Source of the DNA: Acetobacter thailandicus
Lineage (GTDB): Bacteria > Pseudomonadota > Alphaproteobacteria > Acetobacterales > Acetobacteraceae
Assembly (NCBI RefSeq): GCF_011516655.1
Contig: NZ_WOSV01000003.1
Span: forward strand, 62,001-126,000
Length of the DNA stretch: 64,000 nt
Direction of reading: 5' to 3'
Part shown: in pieces, positions 17,096 to 26,856 of the stretch
Position numbering within the stretch: position 1 is the stretch's first letter
Layout: every line of letters begins with the position of its first letter
Translations under genes and position numbers: made by a program
Notes under the pieces: model-generated
What the model saw: only the letters and a program-made list of their open reading frames with translations
Told to the model about the DNA's origin: nothing
Databases searched by the model: none

Positions 17096-19863
17096 TTTTT
17101 CTTGCTCCCCTGGCTTTATGTGGCCTTCTGACCCTGCCACTGGTCTGGTGGCTGCTCAGGGCAACCCCGCCACGCCCACGCCAGATGCGCTTTCCGCCAT
17201 TGCAAATTCTGCGCACGCTGCGCCCGACCGAAAATGATGCAGCCAAATCTCCCCTGTGGCTGCTGATTTTACGCTTACTGGCTGTCAGCCTGCTCATACT
17301 GGGCCTGTCACAACCTGTTATTACCGGCACACCGCTGCCTGTTTCAGGCAATGGTGCCATAGCTCTCGTTATTGATAACGGTATGCTGACAGCCCCTGAC
17401 TGGAGCAAACGTCTGAGAACGGCCTTAAATATCGTTGATAACGCCGCTCTGACCAGACGTCAGGTTTCACTCATTCTCACTGCGACGAGCAATACAGCAG
17501 ACACGGCAACCTCACCTTTCACGCCCCGGCCGGCTGAGACTGTCAGACGCACACTCACCCAGTTACGTCCTGTGCCGTGGGGTGTGCGACGGGCTGAAAT
17601 AGCAAAACTCTCAAAAATCCACCCGCCTGGTCATTTTGGCACCGTTATTTATCTGTCAGATGGTGTGGCGTCCGAAGGTGATGCTGCTTTTGCTCAGGCA
17701 TTACAGACGATGGGGCCTGTACGGGAGATCCGTTTTCCTGATGCACCGGTTTATGTGCTCAAACCTGCGACCGGGGCTCATAATACGGCGATAGCTCAGC
17801 TTGTCACTCTGCCCGCACCACATCCGCGCCAGATAACTGTACGCCTGCACACGCAGGAAGGTGGCACACTGGCGACTATTCCCCTCACTCTGCCGGCCAG
17901 TGCCACGCAGGCTGATATTTCTGCCAGCCTGCCTTCAGCAGTAATGAACCGTATTGACCGCATCACGCTTAACGGGCTGCCAGGCGCAGCCTCTGCCTTC
18001 CTCCTTGATGAAGGTGACCGTATGCACCCTGTCGGGCTGATTACGTCAGGAGCATCTGACACCCGCCTGACAGGCCCCTTATTTTACCTGCGGCGTGCCC
18101 TGAGCCCAACGGCAGAACTGCACGAAGGCACAGGGGCGTCACTCCTCCAGCAGTCACTTTCCGTCATTATCGCTCCTGATGGCACGCTGTCTGACCCGGC
18201 CGTACGTCATACAATGGCTAAATGGATTGAACAGGGTGGCACCCTTATTCGTTTTGCAGGCCCCACCCTGGCCGGGCACAATCAGGAAAATGCACAAAAT
18301 ACTGAAGCTGCCAGAACTGCTGACGCAGCAACTGATCTTCTCCCGGTTCCCCTGTTGTCAGGAGCACGGCAACTGGGGGGCACCATGACCTGGGGCACTC
18401 CACAAAAGCTTGCTGCGTTTGATACGACATCGCCCTTCCACGGCTTGCAGGTACCGGCAGATGTCACGGTCTCACGGCAAATTCTCGCGAGCCCCGTTGC
18501 TGATCTGTCATCCCATAACTGGGCCAGACTGCAGGATGGCACTCCGCTTGTTACCTACACGACACTGGGGAAAGGCACGATCATACTCTTTCACGTCAGC
18601 AGCACAGCCGACTGGTCCTCACTGCCACTCTCAGGCCTGTTTGTCAGTATGCTTCAACGTCTTATTGACCAGGCAAATGGTGTCAGTGCCCCGGCAGATA
18701 ACAGCCTTCTTGCTCCGGTCTTAACACTTGATGGTGACGGCGTGCCAGGCCTGCCACCACCCGAGGCACGCAGCCTGAGAGCCGATGCCTTTACCAGCAC
18801 ACCTGTTTCTGAGCAGCACCCTCCGGGGCTTTATGGTCCCAAATCTATGAGACTAGCCCTGAATGCCGGCACAGCCCTGCCAGCGTTAAAGGCTGAAAAG
18901 CCCGCCGGCCCGCTGCTTGATCCGTCGGGTCACAGACCAGACACGCACCTTGCAGGCTTTTGCCTGGCAGGGGCACTCATACTGCTTTGCCTCGACACAA
19001 TGCTTACATTGCTGCTTCGCTCAGGCTTTCCGGGCACAAAACGATCTGTTAAATCAGGAGCCTCTCTCCTTGCCTGTTTCATCATGCTCTCTCCCTCAGC
19101 CAGAGCACAGGAAGCAATGCAAAACACACCACCTGCTGCTCTTGAAACCAGGCTGGCCTACATCATCACAGGGCATAAAGAAGTTGACGATGTCTCTCGT
19201 CAGGGGCTGCAGGGTTTGTCTGACTACACCAATGCCAGAACATCAGCCCGCCTCGGCTCTCCTGACGGAGTTATACCAGGTAAAAGTGACCTGAGTTATT
19301 ACCCCATGATTTACTGGCCGGTCACGGCTGATGCGCAGGTCACTCCCGCACAGACGGCTGCCCTGACATCTTTTATGGCACATGGCGGCATTCTGTTTAT
19401 TGACACTCAGGGACAGGATATGAACGACCAGAGTGCTGGTAGTTCGTCAGAGAATTTTGCCGGCGATGCTCCGGGCACTGCTGCGGCATTACGCCGTGTT
19501 ACAATTGGCCTGCCTATCCCTCCGCTGACAGAAATGACCGACCACCATCTGCTGGCTCATACTTTTTATCTGCTGCACGAATTTCCTGGCCGGTATGCCG
19601 GGCAACCGGTTTGGGTCACCCGCGAGGGAGAAGCAGAAAATGATGATGTAAGCCCGGTCATTATCGGTTCAGCCGACTGGGCCCATGCCTGGGCTGTCGA
19701 TGATACCGGCAACTCTCCCTATGCTGTTATTCCGCAGGGAGCTGCGCAGCGAAAAACAGCATATCGCTTTGGTGTGAATGCGGTGATTTATGCTCTGACC
19801 GGTAATTATAAAGCAGATCAGCTTCATGTACCTGCTCTGCTTAAACGACTGGGAGGGGAGTAA
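17092..19863 (+). CDS. BatA-N/DUF4159 membrane protein
   Basis: The 923-residue inner-membrane protein has two N-terminal helices (about 3-22 and 57-77) typical of the BatA N-terminal domain (PLVWWLLRATPPRPRQMRFPP). A large extracytoplasmic region follows, with a VWA-like start (IALVIDNGMLT) that lacks the serine-based MIDAS. Another helix lies at about 618-641. A hydrophobic segment ending LSPSARAQ precedes the C-terminal DUF4159 domain (about 683-923: LAYIITG, LSYYPMIYWPV, FMAHGGILFIDTQG, LLHEFPGRYAG). Such proteins accompany MoxR and DUF58 in many alphaproteobacteria. The cellular role is unknown. The next gene starts three bases after the stop. Confidence 0.82.
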   Translation: MIFLAPLALCGLLTLPLVWWLLRATPPRPRQMRFPPLQILRTLRPTENDAAKSPLWLLILRLLAVSLLILGLSQPVITGTPLPVSGNGAIALVIDNGMLTAPDWSKRLRTALNIVDNAALTRRQVSLILTATSNTADTATSPFTPRPAETVRRTLTQLRPVPWGVRRAEIAKLSKIHPPGHFGTVIYLSDGVASEGDAAFAQALQTMGPVREIRFPDAPVYVLKPATGAHNTAIAQLVTLPAPHPRQITVRLHTQEGGTLATIPLTLPASATQADISASLPSAVMNRIDRITLNGLPGAASAFLLDEGDRMHPVGLITSGASDTRLTGPLFYLRRALSPTAELHEGTGASLLQQSLSVIIAPDGTLSDPAVRHTMAKWIEQGGTLIRFAGPTLAGHNQENAQNTEAARTADAATDLLPVPLLSGARQLGGTMTWGTPQKLAAFDTTSPFHGLQVPADVTVSRQILASPVADLSSHNWARLQDGTPLVTYTTLGKGTIILFHVSSTADWSSLPLSGLFVSMLQRLIDQANGVSAPADNSLLAPVLTLDGDGVPGLPPPEARSLRADAFTSTPVSEQHPPGLYGPKSMRLALNAGTALPALKAEKPAGPLLDPSGHRPDTHLAGFCLAGALILLCLDTMLTLLLRSGFPGTKRSVKSGASLLACFIMLSPSARAQEAMQNTPPAALETRLAYIITGHKEVDDVSRQGLQGLSDYTNARTSARLGSPDGVIPGKSDLSYYPMIYWPVTADAQVTPAQTAALTSFMAHGGILFIDTQGQDMNDQSAGSSSENFAGDAPGTAAALRRVTIGLPIPPLTEMTDHHLLAHTFYLLHEFPGRYAGQPVWVTREGEAENDDVSPVIIGSADWAHAWAVDDTGNSPYAVIPQGAAQRKTAYRFGVNAVIYALTGNYKADQLHVPALLKRLGGE

Positions 19864-19866
19864 ATC

Positions 19867-21996
19867 ATGCTTAACCGTCTTATGCACGAAGCAGACTTCT
19901 CTCCTCTGCTGCCGCTCTGGTTTCTCATCTGTCTCGGCATTCTGGCCTTTGCGCTATGCTGCTATGCCATTATGCGCCGCACAAAGGGAGCCCTGTTCAG
20001 GCTTGCTGGCATTCTGCTGGTTCTGCTCTGGCTGAGCGGACCACAGAAACTACATGAACACTGGCGCCCACTGCCACAAACTGCCCTGCTGGTTGTCGAC
20101 AACTCCCCTTCCATGCATATCAGAAACCGCGAACAGCTGGCGCAGCAGGCGGCGCATATTCTCACACAGGCCAAAACTGAAGGTCTTACACTACGCACAG
20201 TAACACTTAACAGCCCACCGCAGGACGGAACCCGCCTGTTTGACGCCCTTGAACAGGCAGCTGCCGATATTCCGGCAGACCAGTTTGCCGGGGCAATTAT
20301 GCTCACCGATGGCCAGGTCTCTGATATTCCTCACACGCTGCCAGAACGTTTCACAGCAACGTCACAGGATGGCGTAACAACGCACCTGCCTCTGCACCTG
20401 CTGCTGACAGGCAAAGGCGAAGAAACTGACCGCCGCCTGCGAATATTGCAGGCTCCGCCCTACGCCATTATCGGACAACCTGTATCGTTACGCGTGCAGG
20501 TAGATGACAGCGGACCAGGTACTGCACCTGACACAAAAGCAGAGCTGAAAATACAGGTGAATGGTGAGGCTCCCTTCACCATTCCTGTTCTGACTGGCAA
20601 ACCACAGGATATTTCAATCCCTGTTTCTCACACAGGGCAACTGCTTGTCAGCCTCACGGCTTCTCCTCTCGAGGGTGAAGCCTCTTCTCTCAATAATCAG
20701 ACCACCGTTAATATGAACGGCATTCGTGACCGCCTGCGTGTACTGCTGATTTCAGGCACACCAAACCAGGGTGAGCGGGTCTGGCGCCGTCTGCTTAAAG
20801 CTGATCCTTCTGTTGACCTGATTCACTTCACCATTCTGCGGCCACCGGATAAAGACGACGGCACCCCGATTTCTGAGCTGGCTCTGATCGCTTTTCCGGT
20901 AAAAGCCCTGTTTCAGGATAAAATTGATCAGTTCGACCTCATTATCCTTGATGGTTTTGAGAATATGAACATTTTACCCTACGAGTATCTGGATAATATT
21001 GCCAGGTTCGTAAAAAAAGGCGGTGGGCTGCTTCTTACAGGCGGACCTGAATTTACAGGTAATGGCTCGCTGCAGGACACTCCTGTAGGCGGCATTCTGC
21101 CTGCACATGTCTCTGGCATAACCCAGCAGGCTTTCCGTCCACAGCTCACAGATGCGGGGCGCAAACACCCGGTCACAGCAAACCTGCCCGGTGCGCCGGC
21201 ACCCGGGGTGAAAACGCCAGCGGAAAAAACGATACCTGGTCAATGGGGCCCGTGGTACCGCGCTCTCAAAGCTGACAGCACTCACGGGCAGGTGCTGCTA
21301 AGCGGCCCTGACAGCAGCCCTCTGCTCGTGCTGAACAGAGAAGAAAATGGCAGGGTTGCTTTCCTGCTTTCTGATCAGATCTGGCTATGGTCGCGCGGTG
21401 AAGGCGGTGGCGGCCCGCAGGCTGAGCTGCTCCGCCGTATTTCCCACTGGCTGATGAAAGAACCAGAACTGGAGGAAGAACAGCTGCACGCCAGCCTTCA
21501 TGACGGCACTCTGAGCGTCGTACGCCGCAGTGCAGCAGATAAAAACGCCATAACGGTTCAGGTGCACGCACCTGATGGCCAATCTTCAGAGCTGAAACTC
21601 CGCGAAACCGGGCAGACCAGTGGCACTACGCATGGTCAGATGCAGGCTGAGCAGGCAGGGATATGGGAAGTAAGCGACGGCACACATAAAACTTTTACTG
21701 CACCTGCCCCTCTGAATACTGAAGAGTTCGCTGACCTGCGCGCAACGGCCGACAATATGAAAGCAATAGTACAAAAAAGCGGTGGCCATATTTTCTGGAC
21801 GGGTGATCACCCCACTGAAAAGACGCTGCCCGGCCTTACGCTTGCACATGCTCCATCTGATTCGCTGAGTTTTCCACACAGAAATGCTCATATTGTAACC
21901 GAGCGCACAGCGACACCGTTGCTGCCATCATGGGCTATCCTTTTTGTATCTTTAGCTTTTTTATTTGCAGGCTGGTGGCGGGAAGGACGTCCATGA
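19867..21996 (+). CDS. Large membrane protein with VWA-like and glutamine-amidotransferase-like regions
   Basis: The 709-residue protein has two N-terminal membrane helices (about 15-36 and 41-58), a large probably periplasmic part and a C-terminal helix (about 684-702). A VWA-like segment starts at LLVVDNSPS, with a DxSxS metal-site motif at D78, and continues to GAIMLTDGQVSD. A region around 355-420 (FDLIILDGFENMNILPYEY, FVKKGGGLLLTGGPE) resembles the class I glutamine-amidotransferase-like fold but has no catalytic cysteine in the usual place. It is the fourth member of the moxR cluster and is presumed to be a membrane partner. Function unknown. Confidence 0.78.
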   Translation: MLNRLMHEADFSPLLPLWFLICLGILAFALCCYAIMRRTKGALFRLAGILLVLLWLSGPQKLHEHWRPLPQTALLVVDNSPSMHIRNREQLAQQAAHILTQAKTEGLTLRTVTLNSPPQDGTRLFDALEQAAADIPADQFAGAIMLTDGQVSDIPHTLPERFTATSQDGVTTHLPLHLLLTGKGEETDRRLRILQAPPYAIIGQPVSLRVQVDDSGPGTAPDTKAELKIQVNGEAPFTIPVLTGKPQDISIPVSHTGQLLVSLTASPLEGEASSLNNQTTVNMNGIRDRLRVLLISGTPNQGERVWRRLLKADPSVDLIHFTILRPPDKDDGTPISELALIAFPVKALFQDKIDQFDLIILDGFENMNILPYEYLDNIARFVKKGGGLLLTGGPEFTGNGSLQDTPVGGILPAHVSGITQQAFRPQLTDAGRKHPVTANLPGAPAPGVKTPAEKTIPGQWGPWYRALKADSTHGQVLLSGPDSSPLLVLNREENGRVAFLLSDQIWLWSRGEGGGGPQAELLRRISHWLMKEPELEEEQLHASLHDGTLSVVRRSAADKNAITVQVHAPDGQSSELKLRETGQTSGTTHGQMQAEQAGIWEVSDGTHKTFTAPAPLNTEEFADLRATADNMKAIVQKSGGHIFWTGDHPTEKTLPGLTLAHAPSDSLSFPHRNAHIVTERTATPLLPSWAILFVSLAFLFAGWWREGRP

Positions 21997-22007
21997 GCAG
22001 CTTATCC

Positions 22008-22036
22008 TTGGATCATCACACCCGTTGTGCTAGAGT
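22008..22036 (+). promoter_or_regulatory. Candidate promoter overlapping a GANTC site
   Basis: TTGGAT (22008-22013), a 17-base spacer and TAGAGT (22031-22036) resemble a sigma-70-type promoter. The -10 box overlaps GAGTC (22033-22037), a site for CcrM, whose gene lies just downstream on the other strand. It would drive the small ankyrin-like gene. The call rests on motif resemblance and spacing. Confidence 0.35.
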
Positions 22037-22064
22037 CAGGAGATATTATTCCCTGCATGGACAC

Positions 22065-22664
22065 ATGATGACACGTTTATTGCGTACTTTTCCTCTCGTT
22101 ATAGCGTGTTCTGGTTTTTTTCTTACGGTGCTGCCGGATCTTTCACACGCTCAGAGCGCCCGTGACCAGGAAGCACAGGCTGAGGCGGCTGAAGCTGCTC
22201 AGAAAGCCGAAGCTGCTAAAGCTGCCAAAAGAGCTGCTCCGCCATCAGCCATTCCTGGCGCGGCAGAAGAAGACGGCGAGGATGAACATGGTAGTGGTGA
22301 TATCGAGCCCACAGCAGCATTGTTTGATGCCATTAACCGCGGCAGTACGCCATCTGCTAAAGAGTCAATCAACCGTGGAGCAGATCTGAACGGGCGCAAC
22401 ATCCTGGGGCAGACCCCCCTGGAGATGTCGATTGACATGAACAGAAATGCCATCACATTTCTTCTCCTGTCGATGCGTGGACAAAATACCCGTGCATCAA
22501 CGGTATCCTCTGTCAAAGAAACCGTTGCCTCATCAGGAGACCAGCCTGACTCAGGAAGAAAAATAAAACCTGAAAAGTCAGTTGCAAAACCTGGGAAATT
22601 ACCCGACCAGTCGGGCGGGAAACCACAGCCATCCGTTGGCTTCCTTGGATTTAGTGGCAGTTAA
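22065..22664 (+). CDS. Exported ankyrin-repeat-like protein
   Basis: The 199-residue protein has a signal peptide (MMTRLLRTFPLVIACSGFFL... cleaved near LSHAQS). A charged Ala/Glu/Lys-rich coiled stretch (about 30-60) is followed by one or two ankyrin-like units (TAALFDAINRGS, SINRGADLNGRNILGQTPLE, AITFLLLSMRG) and a basic Gly/Pro tail. An alternative ATG at 21993 overlaps the previous stop by four bases and has a good GGAAGGA site, but it would put about 24 residues before the signal peptide. Both starts may be used. It closes the moxR cluster and may be a periplasmic accessory. Function unknown. Confidence 0.7.
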   Translation: MMTRLLRTFPLVIACSGFFLTVLPDLSHAQSARDQEAQAEAAEAAQKAEAAKAAKRAAPPSAIPGAAEEDGEDEHGSGDIEPTAALFDAINRGSTPSAKESINRGADLNGRNILGQTPLEMSIDMNRNAITFLLLSMRGQNTRASTVSSVKETVASSGDQPDSGRKIKPEKSVAKPGKLPDQSGGKPQPSVGFLGFSGS

Positions 22665-22674
22665 ATCAGTTCAG

Positions 22675-22708
22675 AAAAAGCCGGGGAAATTTCTTCCCCG
22701 GCTTTTTT
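22675..22708. terminator. Bidirectional intrinsic terminator between moxR cluster and ccrM
   Basis: A perfect 14-base-pair stem (AAAAAGCCGGGGAA with TTCCCCGGCTTTTT) closes a 5-base loop and is followed by T on both strands. It separates two convergent operons. The ccrM stop is four bases beyond it. Confidence 0.92.
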
Positions 22709-22711
22709 GTA

Positions 22712-24486
<1,775 letters not shown>

Positions 24487-24492
24487 CAGTCA

Positions 24493-24527
24493 TGGTACGA
24501 CTCGATGTTATTTCACGAGTCGTACCA
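24493..24527. promoter_or_regulatory. Stem-loop 1 of the GANTC cluster
   Basis: A perfect 12-base inverted repeat (TGGTACGACTCG at 24493-24504, CGAGTCGTACCA at 24516-24527) has an 11-base loop. Each arm carries a GANTC site (24499-24503 and 24517-24521). It ends six bases before the annotated rnhB ATG, so in RNA it would sit next to the start codon. TTGCTT-N17-TACGAC on the minus strand would place a -10 box in the upstream arm; that promoter is only a suggestion. Confidence 0.6.
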
Positions 24528-24581
24528 ATCGCGACTCCGTAAAGCAAGGAGAATCACTTTTTGCGACTCAGGGCAAGAGTC
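24499..24581. promoter_or_regulatory. Cluster of six GANTC methylation sites upstream of rnhB-ccrM
   Basis: GANTC occurs at 24499, 24517, 24533, 24551, 24565 and 24577. By chance about one would be expected per 256 bases. Five of the six share the longer core CGACTC/GAGTCG. In Caulobacter the ccrM promoter contains GANTC sites and responds to its own methylation. The cluster here is denser and sits before rnhB, the first gene of the pair. It is the likely control region of the operon. Confidence 0.65.
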
Positions 24582-24583
24582 GC
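24563..24583. promoter_or_regulatory. Stem-loop 2 of the GANTC cluster
   Basis: GCGACTC (24563-24569) and GAGTCGC (24577-24583) are perfect inverted repeats around a 7-base loop, each containing one GANTC. No T-tract follows on either strand, so a terminator is unlikely. Together with stem-loop 1 it forms a symmetrical arrangement around GANTC sites 3 and 4. Confidence 0.5.
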
Positions 24584-24587
24584 ATCA

Positions 24588-24611
24588 AAAAAAAGTTCAG
24601 GAACTTTTTTT
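24588..24611. terminator. Bidirectional hairpin terminator overlapping the CsbD-like gene end
   Basis: AAAAAAAGTTC and GAACTTTTTTT form a perfect 11-base inverted repeat around AG. It has A and T tracts on both sides. The last codons and the stop of the CsbD-like gene (24597) are encoded within it, so termination would happen right at the end of the coding region. It would also separate that gene from rnhB-ccrM. Confidence 0.65.
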
Positions 24612-24902
24612 ACGCGGGAAAATCAGCCAGCTCAGAATAAGAGCAACACCTGAGACAATCCCCAGAGAAAGAAGAGGTTTATCACGCACAAAAGTTGTGG
24701 CTTTTTCTACAAACCCTTCACCTTCTTCATAAAGATCGGCAAAGTCCTGACGTGCGCCACCGGCAAACTGGTCAAACTTACCCTCAGCCTGAAGACCAAT
24801 ATCACCTGTCAGACCACCAACCGCATCCTTAGCGCGACCTTTAGCTTCCGTAGCCAGTCCTTCAACTTTATTCGCTACGACTTTAAGTTTATCATCAGCC
24901 AT
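24597..24902 (-). CDS. CsbD-like protein with C-terminal membrane anchor
   Basis: The 101-residue protein combines a CsbD-type N-terminal region (NKVEGLATEAKGRAKDAVGG, LTGDIGLQAEGKFDQFAGGA) with a C-terminal hydrophobic helix and short basic tail (LSLGIVSGVALILSWLIF, then PRKKSS), as in YqjD/ElaB proteins that tether ribosomes or other partners to the inner membrane. CsbD proteins are general-stress proteins of unknown activity. GGAG lies about ten bases before the ATG. It diverges from the DHA2 exporter gene. A smaller relative of the YqjD type occurs at 36455-36682. Stress-related expression is an inference from the family. Confidence 0.75.
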   Translation of the reverse strand: MADDKLKVVANKVEGLATEAKGRAKDAVGGLTGDIGLQAEGKFDQFAGGARQDFADLYEEGEGFVEKATTFVRDKPLLSLGIVSGVALILSWLIFPRKKSS

Positions 24903-25019
24903 CTGGATTTTTCTCCATTCTGTGGTTAACGACCATCAGCATACACTTAAATTTTATTAATACCACATATTGAATCCACTCTTTTTCTACCAATACCCTA
25001 CACGAGTTCATGATTAATT

Positions 25020-26411
25020 ATGCAAAAGCCTCTTAATTTACCTCTTATCGTTTTACTTATAGCCAGCACTGTTTTTATGGAGCAGCTTGACGCAACAATA
25101 CTAACAACAGCCCTGCCCTCTATTGCTCATACCCTTCACGTCAGTATAGTTGACACGTCAGCCACATTAACGGCGTACCTCATCGGCCTGACCATTTTTA
25201 TTCCGGCATCCGGCCCGCTGGCAGACAGACTGGGCAGCCGCACCACCCTTTGTATGGCGCTGTTTATTTTTATTACTGCTTCTGTTGCCTGCGCCTCAGC
25301 ACAAAGCCTCAGCTTTCTTGTCGCTATGAGAACATTACAGGGCTTTGGCGGCGCCCTGATGTTTCCGGTCGGGAAACTCATTATCCTGCGCATTACGCCC
25401 AAAGATAAGCTGGTTTCGACCATGACATGGATGATGCTGCCCGTCGCGCTCGGCCCTCTTCTCGGCCCGGCCGCGGGTGGCTTTATTACTACATATTATT
25501 CATGGAGATGGGATTTTTATATTAACATACCCTTTTGCCTCATAATAATTCCTATGATTTATAAATTTGTACCTGAAATAAGAGTAAAAAATGCAAAATC
25601 ATTCGATATAAAAGGATTCATTATTACTGCATCCGGACTGACCTGCATCGCAATATCCATTGAATTATTTAGCCACAACCAGACATCCAAACTCATATCA
25701 CTCGCGCTTTTTGCTACCGGCGCCTGCTGTGCCGGCTTATATAATTGCTACACGCACAATCCATTTCTTGACTTTACTCTTCTCAGGCTAAAAATTTTCA
25801 GACTGGCTTTTATTGGAGCCGGCGCCTCACGCATTGCTCTGGGAGCATTCCCATTTCTGCTACCTTTATTTTTACAAAGCATTGCCGGACTGACACCCGC
25901 CCGAAGCGGCATCATGATCTCCTTCGCACCCATCGGTGCTATTGCAATGACACCTTTCATACCGCGCCTTCTGCGCAGATTTGGCTTCAGATACACTCTT
26001 ATGCTCAACGGCTTTTCAGCTGCCATTCTTGGCACACTCATTACGTTCTTCCACAGAGGAGAAGCATTATGGGGACTTATGCTGATTATTTTTACAGCAG
26101 GCGTGTGTCAGGCAGTTTTATTCTCCGCCTATAATTCCATCGCCTATTCTGACGTCCCCCCTCAACGGATAAGCAGCGCAACCAGTTTTTACTCAACCAT
26201 GGAGCAGATACTCGTTGCCTTTGGCATTTCAATTGCGGCAGGAACACTGACTTTTTCTTCGCAGTTTCATCACAATACAGTTCCGGCCGCAGCAGATTTT
26301 GCAGCATCTTTTGTTATTGTCGGTATTGTTTCTTCAGTTGCCGCACTTGCGGCCTTCAGACTGCCGCACAATACCGGACTACTCCTCAACAAAAGAGATA
26401 TAACTAAATGA
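25020..26411 (+). CDS. DHA2-family multidrug exporter (MFS)
   Basis: The 463-residue inner-membrane protein has MFS hallmarks: FMEQLDATILTTALPSIA in helix 1, ATLTAYLIGLTIFIPASGPL in helix 2, the loop ADRLGSRTT, and ALGPLLGPAAGGFI (antiporter motif C). It is about 60 residues shorter than the EmrB homologue above and more like the MdtD/HsrA group. Its middle part uses many A+T-rich codons (ATA, AAA, TTA), unlike the neighbours. There is no adaptor gene directly beside it, but an RND operon follows after an A+T-rich gap. Substrate unknown. Confidence 0.88.
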   Translation: MQKPLNLPLIVLLIASTVFMEQLDATILTTALPSIAHTLHVSIVDTSATLTAYLIGLTIFIPASGPLADRLGSRTTLCMALFIFITASVACASAQSLSFLVAMRTLQGFGGALMFPVGKLIILRITPKDKLVSTMTWMMLPVALGPLLGPAAGGFITTYYSWRWDFYINIPFCLIIIPMIYKFVPEIRVKNAKSFDIKGFIITASGLTCIAISIELFSHNQTSKLISLALFATGACCAGLYNCYTHNPFLDFTLLRLKIFRLAFIGAGASRIALGAFPFLLPLFLQSIAGLTPARSGIMISFAPIGAIAMTPFIPRLLRRFGFRYTLMLNGFSAAILGTLITFFHRGEALWGLMLIIFTAGVCQAVLFSAYNSIAYSDVPPQRISSATSFYSTMEQILVAFGISIAAGTLTFSSQFHHNTVPAAADFAASFVIVGIVSSVAALAAFRLPHNTGLLLNKRDITK

Positions 26412-26856
26412 TATGGAATAAAAATTAAGTAACTCAACCACTTTAGCTCCCCCAAAAAACATAAAATGTTAATTAAATTTTAATTTTATATTAAAAATGC
26501 AAAATCTAAAAATAAATTAATAAATGATGTTTTGTTTAAATAAATATAAGAAATTATAATAATACAAAATTGATTTTTTTTAATTATAAGGATTATATTT
26601 TTATTTATGTATTAAAAATTTACTTCTACTGCCTGATAAATATTTATTTAAAACATAAGGCATGTATAAAAATAAAAATTATATAAAAATATCAAAGTAA
26701 TAGTTGCGAAACAACGATACGTATGCTTTATGTTTAAACGAGAATGGTATTTTGATACTGAATTTCACATCAGTGAAATACCCGGCCCTTCCTCAGGGAA
26801 GCACTCCTGCACTGAGGCGGGCAACAATAACTTTGGCGGATGACACTGACCCTCTT
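26412..26856. other. Extremely A+T-rich intergenic region ahead of the RND operon
   Basis: I count 27 G/C among the 240 bases 26461-26700, about 11%, against roughly half elsewhere in the window. There is no gene here. The last 100 bases (from about 26760) return to normal composition and remain open in the adaptor frame from a TTG at 26704. The region probably holds the promoter and perhaps binding sites for a nucleoid silencer. Short features include the palindrome ATACGTAT near 26720. Confidence 0.6.

Noticed and set aside
21930-21992. Longer N-terminus for the ankyrin-like gene inside the preceding gene
   Set aside because: It overlaps the end of the 709-residue protein gene in another frame; starts at 21993 or 22065 explain the signal peptide.
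24493-24583. Integron attC or phage attachment site in the stem-loops upstream of rnhB
   Set aside because: There is no integrase or cassette nearby and no R' / R'' core sites; the shared feature of all copies is GANTC, and ccrM is adjacent.
26704-26856. TTG start 51 codons upstream for the RND adaptor
   Set aside because: The extra part begins in the A+T-rich gap, has no ribosome site and no match to the adaptor family. It is kept only as a possibility because the chosen ATG also lacks a clear site.
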